Source: Geosiphon pyriformis
Taxonomy: Eukaryota > Glomeromycota > Glomeromycetes > Archaeosporales > Geosiphonaceae
Direction: 5' to 3'
NCBI GenBank assembly: GCA_016748015.1
Contig: JAAOMT010000752.1
Coordinates: 8,976-72,975 of the forward strand
Length of the DNA stretch: 64,000 bases
The notes below the pieces were generated by a model. It was not told where the DNA came from and searched no databases. It worked only from the letters and a program-made list of their open reading frames with translations. A program made the position numbers and the translations under genes. This document shows positions 23,361 through 34,949 of this stretch, piece by piece. Every line of letters begins with the position of its first letter. The stretch's first letter is position 1.

Positions 23361-26300
23361 ATGAACATTCCTGTGAAACAAGAAGATATAGTTTGTTGGC
23401 ACAAAGACATGGGAAATTTGGTTTCTATTTTTACTGAGACAAAGTTGAAGAATAGAGTTTGTCCCTGGATTGCCAACAAGTTTGATGGTGTTCGGGTGTT
23501 TTCCTTTGGTTTGGATTCTGGTTATCTGGATGCTGGTGTGATGGTTGTCATGGACTTTTCTTTGGCAAGGCATGTGTACAGAGTTTCTGAAGTGCCTGGT
23601 CAGCTCTTGTCTGTTAGATTGCTTTTTAAGAATAAGCTCTCAGTGTCAATTCTAGAGCTCTACACTGGTGTTTCTTCAGTGGTGCGGTTTTCCCAGGCTG
23701 ATGAGATTAACTCTCTTATTGTAAAAGCTGTTAATGAATCTTCTTTTGTCATTCTCGGGGGTGATTTTAATGAAGACGGTTCTCATAAAAGTACAAGTTT
23801 CAAAAGATGCTTTGATTTGGGTTTGGTCAATTCTTTAGTTGGTAACCCAGCTGCGAAAACGTCCACTTGGGAAAATTCTAGGGGTGTTACAAAAGTAATT
23901 GATTACATGTTTGTCTCCTCGTGTCTTGTTAATGCGATAGTGCATCGTAAGATTTTGAATATCAGTGAGCATTTTGACACAGACCATCAAGCTGTCTTAG
24001 TGGATTTGGGTTTGGGTGGGCTCTTAGATACGTGCTTGATTTCTCTTCACAAGCAGACAAATAGGAATTGTTGGAAGTTTAATGTCAAAGATGCCAATGA
24101 TGTTAGGTGGTTGGAGTTCAAGGATGCTTCAGCTGCCAATGCCTCTATGTTCTCAGATGCTTTTGAAGTGGCAGTGAGGTTTTCAGATGTGGACACTATG
24201 TGGAACATTGTTTACAAGATCATGGTTCTTTCAGCGGATGGTACATTCAAGAAAAAATGGTTCAAAGGTTTTGACAGCGTGTTTACCAGGACTTTTTCTA
24301 GGTTTTACAAACTGGAGCTGCTGGTTTCTAAGTTGGTTAAGGCCTTGCGTTTGGCTTTGAGTGATGGTTTTGCTTCTTTGTTAGAGGTGTGGCACAGACT
24401 CAACTCTCCTGGTGCATCAGAGGTTAAGTCTCTATTTCTTTCAGGTTCTAATTTTGATATTATTTGTTCTGCGCTAGCCAAAGTGAGGAAATTGTACCAC
24501 TCTTTGAAATTTTTGGAATCCAAGCGTGCTGAAGAATTTTCGATCAAGCAGGCTATTGGTAAGAGAATGGAAAGTTTTGAGCTGAACAAGGGTCACATCA
24601 TTAGAAGTGTTTTGGAGTGTCCTTTTCGCAATGTGGTCCTAGATCATCTGGTTGTAGAAGAAGAGTTGATTTTGGAGCCCGATTTGGTTAAGTCCAAGGT
24701 GGACGAAATTATGGAAGGATGGACCAGAAAACGTAAGGTGGTGTTTGACTTCTCTGAGGATTGGGTTTGTCAATTTTGGCCTTTAGATTATGTGTTCGAT
24801 AGTGCTTTCTCTGATGTCATGTGCTTGATCAGTTTTGATGAGTTGTCAACTGTTGTTAAAGATCTTCCTGATGGAAAAGCGGCTGGTCTTTCTGGTATCT
24901 CCAATGAATTGTGGAAACATTGTGACAAATCTATTTTGGATATGCTTTTGGTGCTCTTGAATTTCTGTCTGGTTGGCAAGTTAGTTCCTGGGCCTTGGAG
25001 GGAAGCTTGGGTCTCGATGATTCCTAAACCATATGAATGGGAGAGAGTTTTTACAAACACCTGTCCTATAGCTTTAATTGAAACAGCCTGCAAGATTCTC
25101 TCCAAGATCCTTTCAGATAGGATCTCTTTGGCTTGCAGCATTTTTGATGTTCTTTATGGAGACAATTTTTCGGTTTTGAAAGATACAATGATGCAGTCTC
25201 CCATTTTTGCTGTCAGTTCTGTGGTTGAGGATGTCTTGAAAAAGAACCGTGAACTTTGGCTGATTTTACAGAACATGCACAAGGCTTATGACTCGGTTGG
25301 TTGGGAACATCTTAGGAGGAGTTTGATCAGGATCAAAATGTGTAACAGGTTTATTAGATTTTTTGGCAGTATTCACAATGGTCGCGTCAACAGAGTGATG
25401 ACTGACTTTGGTTTAACTGATGGGTATTGTGTCCACAATGGGCTGGATCAAAGTGAAGTTTTCTCGCCTCTTCTCTGGTGTATTTTTTATGATTTGCTTT
25501 TGTGTGAGGTCAAGAGGCAGGAGAGTGTGTGGGGCTACAGGTTGAATTCTCATTATGTTTCTAAAACAGGCCGAGTAGATCCTCGTGTTGGATTGACTTT
25601 GTTTTTCACTGCTGGTGCTTTCGTCGATGATACTATTTGGGTTGGTAGCAGCCAGGCTGCTACACAACACATTCTGGATATTGCTAGTGAGTTTTTTAGG
25701 TTCAATGACATTTCTGTGAATAACAACAAGACGGTGGCCATCCCTATCAACTGTCGGGTGTTAGACTCTCATTTAACTATCAGTGGTGCACCTATTTCCA
25801 TCGCCAGAAAAGGAGAATCTCATTGCTATTTGGGTATTTTTTTGTCTTCTGGGGGTCTTTCGAAGCCTAGCTTGGCTAAAGCTCAAGCTAATGTACGGTT
25901 TTTTGTGAATCTTGTTTTGAGGAAGGCAATTTCGGACAAACAGTGTGCATATTTGGTGTCTGCGGTTCTTTTCTCTATCATCAGCTACAGGACTCAGTTC
26001 AGTTTTGTTTTTTTGGGTTTTTGTAGTAAATGGGACGTGTTGGTATGTAAGATCTTTAAGTCCAAGTCTGGGTTGCCACGTGATTTCTCCAGTGATGCTC
26101 TTCATCATCCCTCTCTGTACAATCTAAAGACTTTCGAACAAATCCAGGCTGAGAGTAAATTGGCCTCCATTATTGCTTTTGTAAATTCCACTGGTGTCTT
26201 GGGTTGCTTGTTTTCACATAGGTCTTATGACCTCCAAGTTCTCAACTGGCATTCTCGTCATCCCTTAATGTTTCCGGTTCGTGTTGGTATTAGTCCCTCA

Positions 26301-27782
26301 AATAATTTTTTGGCTGGTGTGGTCCGTATTTTTTCCAGGTGTGATTTGTCTTTGGAGAGCCCTTTGGCTTGTGCTTTTTGTTATCAGTGTAGTACTCCTA
26401 TGTCTTTGGTTCTAGGTGATTCCTGTTTTTTCAAGTGTGTCTCTTCACTCAGGCGTTATGGGATTGCTTTCGTGGAACAGCTTTATGACCATAATGGTAA
26501 TGTTTTTAGTTGGAGAATCTTCAAGCATTGGAAGAGGCTGGACCCTTGTGGCCCAGTCCCTTTCTGGTTTGATCTCTTCATTCGCTTTTTTGGTGGTGTT
26601 GTATCTCTCTCCTCAAGTTCCTCTTTGGTGGATGGTCATGCTGTGTCTGACATTCGTCTTTCTCATGATTTTGGTGTGGTTCGTGACACTTTGCCAACCG
26701 TTGGAGCTGCCTGCCTTTCTGTATATACGGATGGATCTCTTTCTGGTCTGGGCTCTGTTGACGTGAGAGCAGGTGCTGCTGTTTTTTTTAAGGACATTAA
26801 CTTGGGTTTAGGTGTTGGGGTGTCTGGTTTGGTTTCTTCTACTCTGACGGAGCTGCAAGCCATAGCTTTGGCCCTTGAGTGTGTTCCTTTTTCTCATTTG
26901 GTTGACTTGTTCTCAGATAGCCAAGCTGCTTTAGATACGTGTAGGTTGGAATTGTTGCTGGCTCATCTGGATTTCAGGAACTGCTGTTGGATTGAGCATT
27001 ATTACATTACTACTGTCATTTGTCAGAAGAATTTGGATGTGAATTGGGTCAAGGTGAAGGGTCATTCAGGTGTCTCAGGCAATGATCGTGCTGATGCACT
27101 TGCTAAAAATGCTGCTCTCTCTGCTTGGCGCCTACCTCATTTAGTTAGTGAACATTTTCTGTGTGCTGGTGGTGTGGCAGTTTCTGGTAATTCTAGACAC
27201 TTTGTTTGTGATGTTTTCCAGTCAGTCCATCAAGCTCGTTGGGAGGTCAAAGTGGGTTCTTGTGTCATGGATGATAGGTTGCGTGCTGATATCAATTGGT
27301 CTAAGTCTTCTATGGTGTGGCACCCCGATTCTCACTTGGCATCCGGTTTTACCAGCATGCACACGGCTAGCTGTCGTACTTACTTTATGAAGACTCTTCA
27401 TCATCGGCTTCCTGTTGCTGTGTGCAAGCATTTGTATGATAGGAGATATCCCAGTGTGATCTGTCTGTTCTGTGGTGATGTTGAAACCTTGGATCACGTC
27501 TTTTTGTGTCCTCAGGATGCCGTTGGTTGTGCTTGTTTGTTGGGCACTCATGCTTCAGCTTGGAAGGCTCTTTCTGGCCTGTCTTGTTCTTCTTCTTGTG
27601 TCTTACAGGCTTTGGCTTCTTGTGTTTCTGAGGTTGGAATTGGTGTTGCTCTGTGTAAAGGCTTTGTTTTCGATGAGTGGTTTCGTAAGTCTGTCTCAGT
27701 TTTTAATGATTCTGATGAGGGTACTAAAAAGATTGTGAGCTTTGTGCATGAGTTTTGTTTTGCATTTTGGGATGACATTTGA
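23361..27782 (+). CDS. LINE ORF2: APE endonuclease, reverse transcriptase, RNase H
   Basis: 1473 codons without a stop; the ancestral frame began at 23316 and ran to 28064. APE residues include E26 (TETKL), D135 (GGDFNED) and D208-H209 (DTDHQAV). RT fingers and palm carry KAAGLSGISNELWKH and NTCPIALIETACKILSKIL. Motif A is LILQNMHKAYDSV, where the catalytic Asp is Asn638 (GAC to AAC). Motif C AFVDDTIWV (VDD 755-757) is intact. RNase H has all four acidic residues: D1124 (YTDGS), E1164 (ELQA), D1186 (SDSQAA) and D1245 (RADALA). A zinc-binding C-x2-C-x7-H-x3-C is at 1368-1383. The frame ends at a TGA (27780) that probably replaces TGG. The protein would nick the target and prime reverse transcription; Asn638 should abolish polymerase activity. 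Confidence 0.93.
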   Translation: MNIPVKQEDIVCWHKDMGNLVSIFTETKLKNRVCPWIANKFDGVRVFSFGLDSGYLDAGVMVVMDFSLARHVYRVSEVPGQLLSVRLLFKNKLSVSILELYTGVSSVVRFSQADEINSLIVKAVNESSFVILGGDFNEDGSHKSTSFKRCFDLGLVNSLVGNPAAKTSTWENSRGVTKVIDYMFVSSCLVNAIVHRKILNISEHFDTDHQAVLVDLGLGGLLDTCLISLHKQTNRNCWKFNVKDANDVRWLEFKDASAANASMFSDAFEVAVRFSDVDTMWNIVYKIMVLSADGTFKKKWFKGFDSVFTRTFSRFYKLELLVSKLVKALRLALSDGFASLLEVWHRLNSPGASEVKSLFLSGSNFDIICSALAKVRKLYHSLKFLESKRAEEFSIKQAIGKRMESFELNKGHIIRSVLECPFRNVVLDHLVVEEELILEPDLVKSKVDEIMEGWTRKRKVVFDFSEDWVCQFWPLDYVFDSAFSDVMCLISFDELSTVVKDLPDGKAAGLSGISNELWKHCDKSILDMLLVLLNFCLVGKLVPGPWREAWVSMIPKPYEWERVFTNTCPIALIETACKILSKILSDRISLACSIFDVLYGDNFSVLKDTMMQSPIFAVSSVVEDVLKKNRELWLILQNMHKAYDSVGWEHLRRSLIRIKMCNRFIRFFGSIHNGRVNRVMTDFGLTDGYCVHNGLDQSEVFSPLLWCIFYDLLLCEVKRQESVWGYRLNSHYVSKTGRVDPRVGLTLFFTAGAFVDDTIWVGSSQAATQHILDIASEFFRFNDISVNNNKTVAIPINCRVLDSHLTISGAPISIARKGESHCYLGIFLSSGGLSKPSLAKAQANVRFFVNLVLRKAISDKQCAYLVSAVLFSIISYRTQFSFVFLGFCSKWDVLVCKIFKSKSGLPRDFSSDALHHPSLYNLKTFEQIQAESKLASIIAFVNSTGVLGCLFSHRSYDLQVLNWHSRHPLMFPVRVGISPSNNFLAGVVRIFSRCDLSLESPLACAFCYQCSTPMSLVLGDSCFFKCVSSLRRYGIAFVEQLYDHNGNVFSWRIFKHWKRLDPCGPVPFWFDLFIRFFGGVVSLSSSSSLVDGHAVSDIRLSHDFGVVRDTLPTVGAACLSVYTDGSLSGLGSVDVRAGAAVFFKDINLGLGVGVSGLVSSTLTELQAIALALECVPFSHLVDLFSDSQAALDTCRLELLLAHLDFRNCCWIEHYYITTVICQKNLDVNWVKVKGHSGVSGNDRADALAKNAALSAWRLPHLVSEHFLCAGGVAVSGNSRHFVCDVFQSVHQARWEVKVGSCVMDDRLRADINWSKSSMVWHPDSHLASGFTSMHTASCRTYFMKTLHHRLPVAVCKHLYDRRYPSVICLFCGDVETLDHVFLCPQDAVGCACLLGTHASAWKALSGLSCSSSCVLQALASCVSEVGIGVALCKGFVFDEWFRKSVSVFNDSDEGTKKIVSFVHEFCFAFWDDI

Positions 27783-28064
27783 TTGGTCCGCGCCAGACAC
27801 TGAGCGTTTATGGAAAAGTGCGGTCTGATTCCGCATGATGTCTCAACTCTTGTTTCAGTGTCTGGTTTGTCTAAGGTGTTTTCAGCTGATGTGGTTAGAT
27901 TGCTGGGAGTGGCTGAGGCTTTTGGAGTTGGTTTTGGGTTTTGTAGGTTTTGTCCATTTTTTTCAGGTATTAGAGATTTGGTTTCTGTGCATATAGATAT
28001 ATATTGTAGTCCTGACTGGCCCGAGTGGCTGGTCATGTGTAGAAAGTGCATGATTCGCACCTAA
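27783..28064 (+). pseudogene. LINE ORF2 C-terminal extension beyond the stop
   Basis: In the ORF2 frame after TGA 27780-27782 the sequence reads LVRARH, a second TGA at 27801-27803 (Arg expected, CGA to TGA), then AFMEKCGLIPHD and VVRLLGVAEAFG to a TAA at 28062-28064. The uniform frame and protein-like composition show that it was the natural C-terminus. Confidence 0.75.
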
Positions 28065-28115
28065 TTTAGATTATTTGTATGATGTATAGTACTAGATCGC
28101 GTTTGGACCTCACTC

Positions 28116-28149
28116 GTTAAATAAATAAATAAAAAAAAATAATTAAATT
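28116..28149 (+). repeat. LINE TAAA-rich tail and right target duplication
   Basis: GTTAAATAAATAAATAAA followed by an A run ends the LINE, then TAATTAAATT (28140-28149) repeats the left flank exactly. Confidence 0.9.
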
Positions 28150-31100
28150 CCAAAAAAACTTCTTGTGTTTTTTTTATATGGATAATAATTTTGCAAATTA
28201 TTTACTACTGGCATTGTAGTTTCCTTTTAAGTGTAATTAATTTGACTTTTATTGATTATTATAAATAAATTAAGGAGTGTTTTTAATGTTATTATTAATT
28301 TTTAAGACATTTTTAAATGTTTTAGAAAATAATCATGATAAAAGTAATTAAATTGAGACTAAATTTGAAAAAGATTTGAAAATAAAGAAATATTTTTGAG
28401 TATAGAGTTTTTATATTTTTTTGGTTTTGGATTTTTCTTGTAATTATTTATTATTTTGTTTTTATGTTTATATATTATTAAAAATATTATGATAATACTA
28501 AATTAAATATTCAAATTTGGTTGTTGATTTATTATAACTATTGGTTCTAAATGTTGGAAAATATCTTCAAAATTAATTAAAAAAAAATATATACCAATTT
28601 GTGAAATTAATGATTTAAAATTGTTTCAATTAATCTCTATATACAGCTTTGATTAATACTTTGTTATTAAATTTTAACTTATATGATTTATTGCCTAAGA
28701 TTTTATGAATATAAAATGATCTATCTTATTTATGTTCAAATTTTTCATTTCATTGTTTTTTAGTCTTAGTTTTGTGTAAATAAACTTTGTTTTTAACTTT
28801 AAATTTGTTGGTAACTGATAATAATTTGTTGTTATGCCATTCTTTTTGTGAATTTGAGAATGTTCAATATAAGTGGCTGTTATTCATCATTTTTTTTCCA
28901 AAATACTTAAAAAAAGATGTAAACTTTTTATTAAAGTGTTTTTTAAAAGTTTTTTTTATTAATTAGTTGTATAAAATATGTTTCTATAGTGAAATTGATC
29001 AGTAATATTGCTGTTTTTTTATAGGTTAGATCAAAGAGTATGTGTTTTATGATATCTTGTTTTAGTGTTCTGTATGCTAGTAACATTAATAAAATAAAGA
29101 TATTCTATTTTTGCTCAAAATTAGTTGAAACTTTGACTAATAATTTACATAATATTTAGTTAAAACATTCCACTAATCTGTTTATTTATAAATAATATAA
29201 TAATAATAGAGATCATTTAATGTTAATTTATTTACAAATTTTTTGTATCAAGTTGTTTATAAAGTAGGTTTTTTAATCAAATAAGAGTTTAATTAAGCAT
29301 CTATGTCTACAAATAATATTTTTGTAGATAAAATTTGTTACTAATTTTGTGTCTGCTCTTTAGATAACTCTGGCTTTGAGCCATTTGATAAGGTAGTTTA
29401 TTGTAACTGCAATATAATGGTTTTCTTGGGTTGTGATAAGTAGTGGACTGACTAAATTGATACCAATTCTGTTAAAAAATTGTTTAATTTTAATTGAATT
29501 TAAAGATTTAGTGGGGCAATTTTTTCTTCTTCTTTGATAATTATTACATAATTCTATATATTGTCGAATGTCTTAATGCATGTGTGACCAAAAATAATAT
29601 TTAAGTGTTTTTTAGATTGTATTATTTCTTCCTAAGTATATTGATAAAGAGTCTGTATACATATTATATAAAATAGTTTTTTTATTTTGTTGAATTAATC
29701 TGAATAAATTTGTTGAATTTTTGTGATTTTGTAATAAATTTTGTTGTAATAGATAAAATATTGTTTTGTTTGGTTTTGTAATTAGTGTTTTTTAACTAAA
29801 AACCAATTTTCTAGTATGTTGAGAATTTTTTGGTATGTTAAGAGTTTTCAGATAGTTTTTAATATTGTTATAGTTTTTGGAATTCATTATTTTGTTATTA
29901 ATTTATTTGTTGATTTGTTGAGTTGTTGGTATGAGTTTTGTTTTATTCTGAAAAGATTATTAACATTTATGTATAATTTTCTTGGTTTATAGTGCACAAT
30001 ATATTTGTAATTGGTTAAAAAATCAGTCTATTTGAATTGCTTTGCACTAAGTTTAAAACTTTTTTATTGAGCCATTTGAGATTAATATTATTTGTGATAA
30101 TATCAAATTAAAGTTTATTTCAGAAATATTGTTGAAAGTATTTAAAAGTTCAGATAATAGTTGCTGTTTCTAATTTGGTTGAGCCATACTTGAGTTTTGT
30201 TGACTTAAATGTTCTATTGATATAAGCAATTACTTGCTTATTGCTATTATTATTCAATTGTAATAGAATAGCACCAAATGTTGTATATAAAGCATTAATG
30301 GCTAACTAAAATCTTTTACTGAAATCTGAATAGGTGAGAATTAGAACTGTTGTTAATTTTTCTTTTAGAGTATCAAATACTTGTTGTTGTGCTAAAGTTC
30401 ATTGATATTTTATATTCTTGTTGGTTAAGTGGTTGAGTAATTTGGCTATTTTAGAAATCTTTTAATGAATTTTTAGTAATAAAAGACTAATTTAGTAAAT
30501 CTTCTTAATTTTGTAATATTTTAAAAAATTTGAAAGTTTTTAATAACACTAATTATTCTTGGGTTGGGTTGGACTCTGTTTTTGCTAACAATGTGTTCAA
30601 GGAAAATTAAACTTTTTTTTTTGAAGTGCCATTTTTTAATGTTTAATTTTAATTCTGCTTTTTATAATCATTGAAAAACTTCTCACAAATAGATTAAATA
30701 GGCTTCAAAAATTGAAAAGTAAACATTAATATTATCAAGATAAATGATTACTAATTATTATAAGAATTCTTTATAGACAACATTTATAAGTTTTTGGAAT
30801 GTTGCTGGTGCATTGCAAAGTCCAAAAAATATTACATTAAATTTGTAGTTTTTTTTTTGAGTAATAAAAGCTGTTTTAAAGTGGTTTTTAAAATTTATTT
30901 TAACTTGCTATATCTACTTTTCAAGTCTAAAGTTAAAAAAAACTTGGCTTTTCTCGGAACATCTAGCATGTTATCAATTTTTGAAAAAAAGTATATATCT
31001 TTAATTGTTATACTGTTAAATTGACAATAATCTACACAGAATTTAATTTTGTCATTTTTTTTTACCAAAACTACTGGTAAAATCCAAGAACTTTTTGATG

Positions 31101-31738
31101 GCTGAATGAGATTATTATTAAGCATTATTGAACTTTTTTTCTAATGAACTGGTAGCTAGAAAATAAAACTTTGTATATTTGCTAGCATTTTGATAGAACA
31201 TTTTTTGTGTAAATTTAATGTTAAAAATATTAGTTTTTCTAGATCATTGTTATCTTTGGCAAATATATTGATGTATTTGGTAATTAACTGCTTCAATTTT
31301 CTTTGTTGTTGGAGTTTTAAGAGATTCATGTTGATTTGAAAAAGTTTTTTCTTAATAACATAATAGTTTTAATACTTAAAAGAATATTTGGGTTTAGAAT
31401 TAATGTATGTCTTACAATTTTGATAAAATTAGAAACAATTTGAAGAGTTTTATTCTAAAAAATATTACTATATATGATTTTAATTTTTAATCTATTTAGT
31501 AAAACAATGGAGTGGTTGTTGGAATTGTAAAATATAACTCAGAATTTTTTTATTTTTTTTGAAATATAAACATTAGAGATCAAAATTTCATGCTTTAAAC
31601 AAATTTGTTTGTTTGACTCAAAAATTTGTTAAATAATAATAAGTTTTGAGCAAATGTAAATTTTATGATATTTTTCAAAAGATGAAATAATGATTAGTTG
31701 TAAAAGTCAAAAAATCTGGTAAGATTTGTTCTGTATAT
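28150..31738 (-). pseudogene. Q1 Pol remnant: ORF3 start, integrase, RNase H, RT
   Basis: Right to left: linker to about 31150; RT start MLNNNLIQPSKSSW, LPVVLVKKNDKIKFCVDY and FFLTLDLKSRYSKLK (30895-31125); RT body with stops (30350-30890); RNase H FGAILLQLNNNNSKQVIAYI (30200-30290); integrase core FFNRIGINLVSPLLIT (first Asp to Asn) and IAVTINYLIKWLKARVI (about 29380-29480); then GPY/F and the beginning of ORF3 down to the LINE. The right end at 31738 is the P insertion site, and the element continues at 61063. Confidence 0.75.
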
Positions 31739-32751
31739 TGTTATCCAAATAGAAAGACCAATCCAAAGTTATAAAGAAACATGACCAAAATGTGACATAA
31801 CACAGAATAGTGTACAATAATATTGGATAACACATTATAATTTAGGATAATGCAAAATAACACATTATAACATAAGATAACACAGAATAACATATAATAA
31901 TACCAGATAACATATTATAACATAGGATAACTAGTAATAACATAGAAAAACAAAGCAATCACAGAAATAGCAAAGCAATAGTTAGTAATAATAGAACAGT
32001 CAGAAAGCAATCTTGTAAAACCAAAAAAATATATAAAAATGAGTAGTTAAAGAAAGTAGAAAGAAAAACAGACAGCTAGATACGAACCATTAAACAAAAA
32101 TCAAATATCCTTACCTCTTCTATCATTTATTCTATTCCACTTTTATCTTCTAAAATAAATCAATTATTGAGAAATCAGAATTATAAATTCATGTTCTTGA
32201 ACTTTGTAGATTTTATATAAATTAATCATTGTTTCATACTTTCATTTCAGAACAGATGCTCTTAACATAACTGTTTCAAACCATTAAACAATTTAGACCA
32301 ATCACTCTTGATCATAACAATTGACAATACTAATTTTTTTTTTTTATTTCATTTTCTATTCTTTTGTGGAGTAACAACATAGTAAAATTGACTGTCTGAA
32401 AATAAACTTTGTAATAGCCTGGTAAAAGAGAGAAGCTCTTCTTAAGTTTTGAATATTAATATTATCTTGGTAGCTTATCAAAAGAGTAAAAAGACAATAT
32501 TAGACCCTAATGACTGCACTTATTAACTTGAAGAAGATAGCTCACATTAATAAGAAGTTGTAATTAGTAAAAACCAAATCTCTGTGTCTTATAACCAAAG
32601 AACTCAACAGATAAATTCACAACCAGTAAATAAGACTCTTAGAGACTGATAATCAAAACTAAATCAATAGAATTATGCAAAACACATATTAACAATAATT
32701 GAGAGCACCAAACATTATTATTTCTCTACCCCATCAAGTTTACCCATAATA
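31739..32751 (+). repeat. 5' LTR of element P
   Basis: 1013 bp from TGTTATCCAAATAG to CCATAATA, homologous to the C LTR in opposite orientation. It contains an AACACA/TTATAA word array at 31785-31940 and a TATATAAAAATG box near 32028-32040. Confidence 0.85.
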
Positions 32752-32753
32752 TT

Positions 32754-32770
32754 TGGTGCTCCCTGTGAGG
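32754..32770 (+). promoter_or_regulatory. Primer-binding site of element P
   Basis: TGGTGCTCCCTGTGAGG begins 2 nt after the LTR. It is the least mutated form of the PBS seen in the window and differs from B only at the 3' end. Confidence 0.75.
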
Positions 32771-32799
32771 TTATAAATCCACAGAGACAGAGCACTCTA

Positions 32800-34720
32800 A
32801 AAATTCACAAAAGTGACAACTATTGAAACAGTAAAAAAGAACCACTTCTCATATAAAAGAGCATTATTTTAATACTTTTGACAAGACCTAGAAATATCAG
32901 CAGAAACTACTTATACAGAAAGTAATTTTTGTAACTATATTAATGTTAAAATTGACTGTTTGTTAGACCACACAACTGGTACAGAAAGACTTGAAAAACA
33001 AATCCCATTAAAGCTTATTAAGATACTTAACAATTACAACTATTCAAGCAATTACTAAAACTCTACACATAATCAATACAGACATTAAACATTACATAAC
33101 AAAATGATTCTATTAAGTACCACAACCAGTGGAATCTGATCTTGAGAAATATAAAGATAGATCCAACAAATTTGCAACTACTCAAGCCAAGTCCATGATC
33201 AACAAGAAACCAAAGTTTTTTTTTCCAACAACTCTATCATACTATCAGACATCAGAGAGTAGAATTTTCTTTAATTCAAGCACAAAAATCCAGTCAAACA
33301 CATTATAAACTTCTGTAAATCAGCACTTATGAAGACACAACAGTTGGACCAGATCTTTAGGAAAATATGGATTATTGTTCAGAAATCTAACTCTTACAAC
33401 TAGTAAAACAAGAGAAAACACATTAACTTGAGAACCACTAAAAGCACAAACCCTAATAGAATTAGCAACTACATTGATAGAAAAAACATTCATTAAACAA
33501 CCAAGTAATTTCAATAACAAAAATAAACAACCAGCATTAGCACCAAAAAAACACCCTAGCATGCAAACACCAAACTTCTTAGCATCAACCAGTAAGACTC
33601 CACCTATCTACCAGATTATGGCCTACTAAAATATTGCCAAATTAGAGAAATTTTTAGAAAAAGAAAACAATGTATACTTGTAGATTGCAAAAGCTGAAAA
33701 AGCAATTACCACCAATAACTGGAATGATGACAGAGCTATTTAAGCACTGCCATTTTTTTTGACTAAAACTGCAAACTCATGATATCAAAGCCTGACAGAA
33801 AAATCCACCAACTTTACTGTCTTTAAACTTGCTTTTTTATAATATTTTTGCAATTCCAATATTTTTATCAAATTACAGAATTAATTCAGTATAATAAAAC
33901 AAAAAGATTACAAAGTAGTGACTACTTATCTTGGATGATTCAACCAAATTCTTTGTCAAATACTGGCAATTGAAAAAAACTACTATACTACAGTGCAAGT
34001 TCTTAATTAATTTGTCAAAGAACTAAGGAGCAGTCTCTTAAGATTTATAAGACCCCAACATCCGACAAATTTACTAGATGCCATTATCCTTGCTTACAAT
34101 TTTGAGTCAGTAGAACAAGAAGCCAATCACATCCAAGCTGTTAATTTAGCCATTAATGAAACCACAGACATTGTTATAAAGATAATCTAATTAAGTGAGA
34201 AATTAACTCAGAAAATTGAGAGATTCTTAACCAGTACCACAAAAACTTATCAGCCACCCCAATAAAGAAACAATAACAGTAGTAGATACCACCAACAACA
34301 AGAATATTAGCAACACCAACAATTTTGGAGATCCGACCTTTGCAATTGCTATTATTGCCAGAAACCTGAACATATTGCCCAAAATTGCCAACAGAAAATA
34401 ACAGACCAGAATTAAAGAACTCAATACTAACATCCAAGATATCTCTAGGCAATAGGATTCCAATACTCTATGTTCTAGTATTTACTGTCTTATTATGCAC
34501 AACCAATTATGTATACTTAACAACCATCTCAAACCTACTATTAGCCATCACAGCCAATAACTTAAGTAGCACCACAGTATCAAAACTCCATCTATAATCT
34601 ACTTAAACCTCATATAATTGACTACAACCAAGAATAAAGAAACTTCAGCAACAATCAGATGCAGACTAACAGTAAACTATCATTACTTCTCAATAAAGAT
34701 AATACTCCATCTTGACCAGC
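32800..34720 (+). pseudogene. Gag remnant of element P
   Basis: Starting near 33615 the frame reads NIAKLEKF, AEKAITTNNWNDDRAI and ATALPFFLTKTANS-like blocks, homologous to C Gag (53607-54602), with many Gln/Trp/Arg codons turned to stops. The zinc knuckle CYYCQKPEHIAQNC (34347-34388) keeps all four ligands. Confidence 0.75.
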
Positions 34721-34949
34721 ACCAACCAGATACCCAAATCAAGTCTTATATTTCAGTCTTACTGAAAGCCAGGATTTTTTTAGTTCTATATTATTAGAAA
34801 GAAAGGATATAGAAGAAATGCTCAACCCTTCGAGTCAAAATCAAACCAATAATATTATTTTATCCACCACTATTACTGAAGACACCACTCTTACTGCTAT
34901 CTTCCTTTTTGACATTAACAATCTGAACACCAATAGCCTTTTTAGTAGA

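Larger units (their letters stand above)
21231..28139 (+). mobile_element. Nearly full-length non-LTR retrotransposon (LINE) with RNase H
   Basis: About 6.9 kb with a 5' leader (21231-21360), ORF1 (21361-23319), ORF2 (from 23316), a short 3' UTR and a TAAA-rich tail (28116-28139). It is flanked by a perfect 10-bp duplication. Composition is clearly less AT-rich than the host sequence and the reading frames are long, so it is young relative to its surroundings. The domain set APE endonuclease, RT, RNase H and C-terminal CCHC, with RRM and CCHC in ORF1, fits the I/Tad-like group of LINEs. It carries five stops in its coding frames and a changed RT active site, so this copy is probably immobile. 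Confidence 0.95.

Noticed and set aside
26416-27738. Second plus-strand and minus-strand frames inside LINE ORF2
   Set aside because: No recognisable motifs; they overlap the RNase H and zinc region of ORF2, which is clearly coding.
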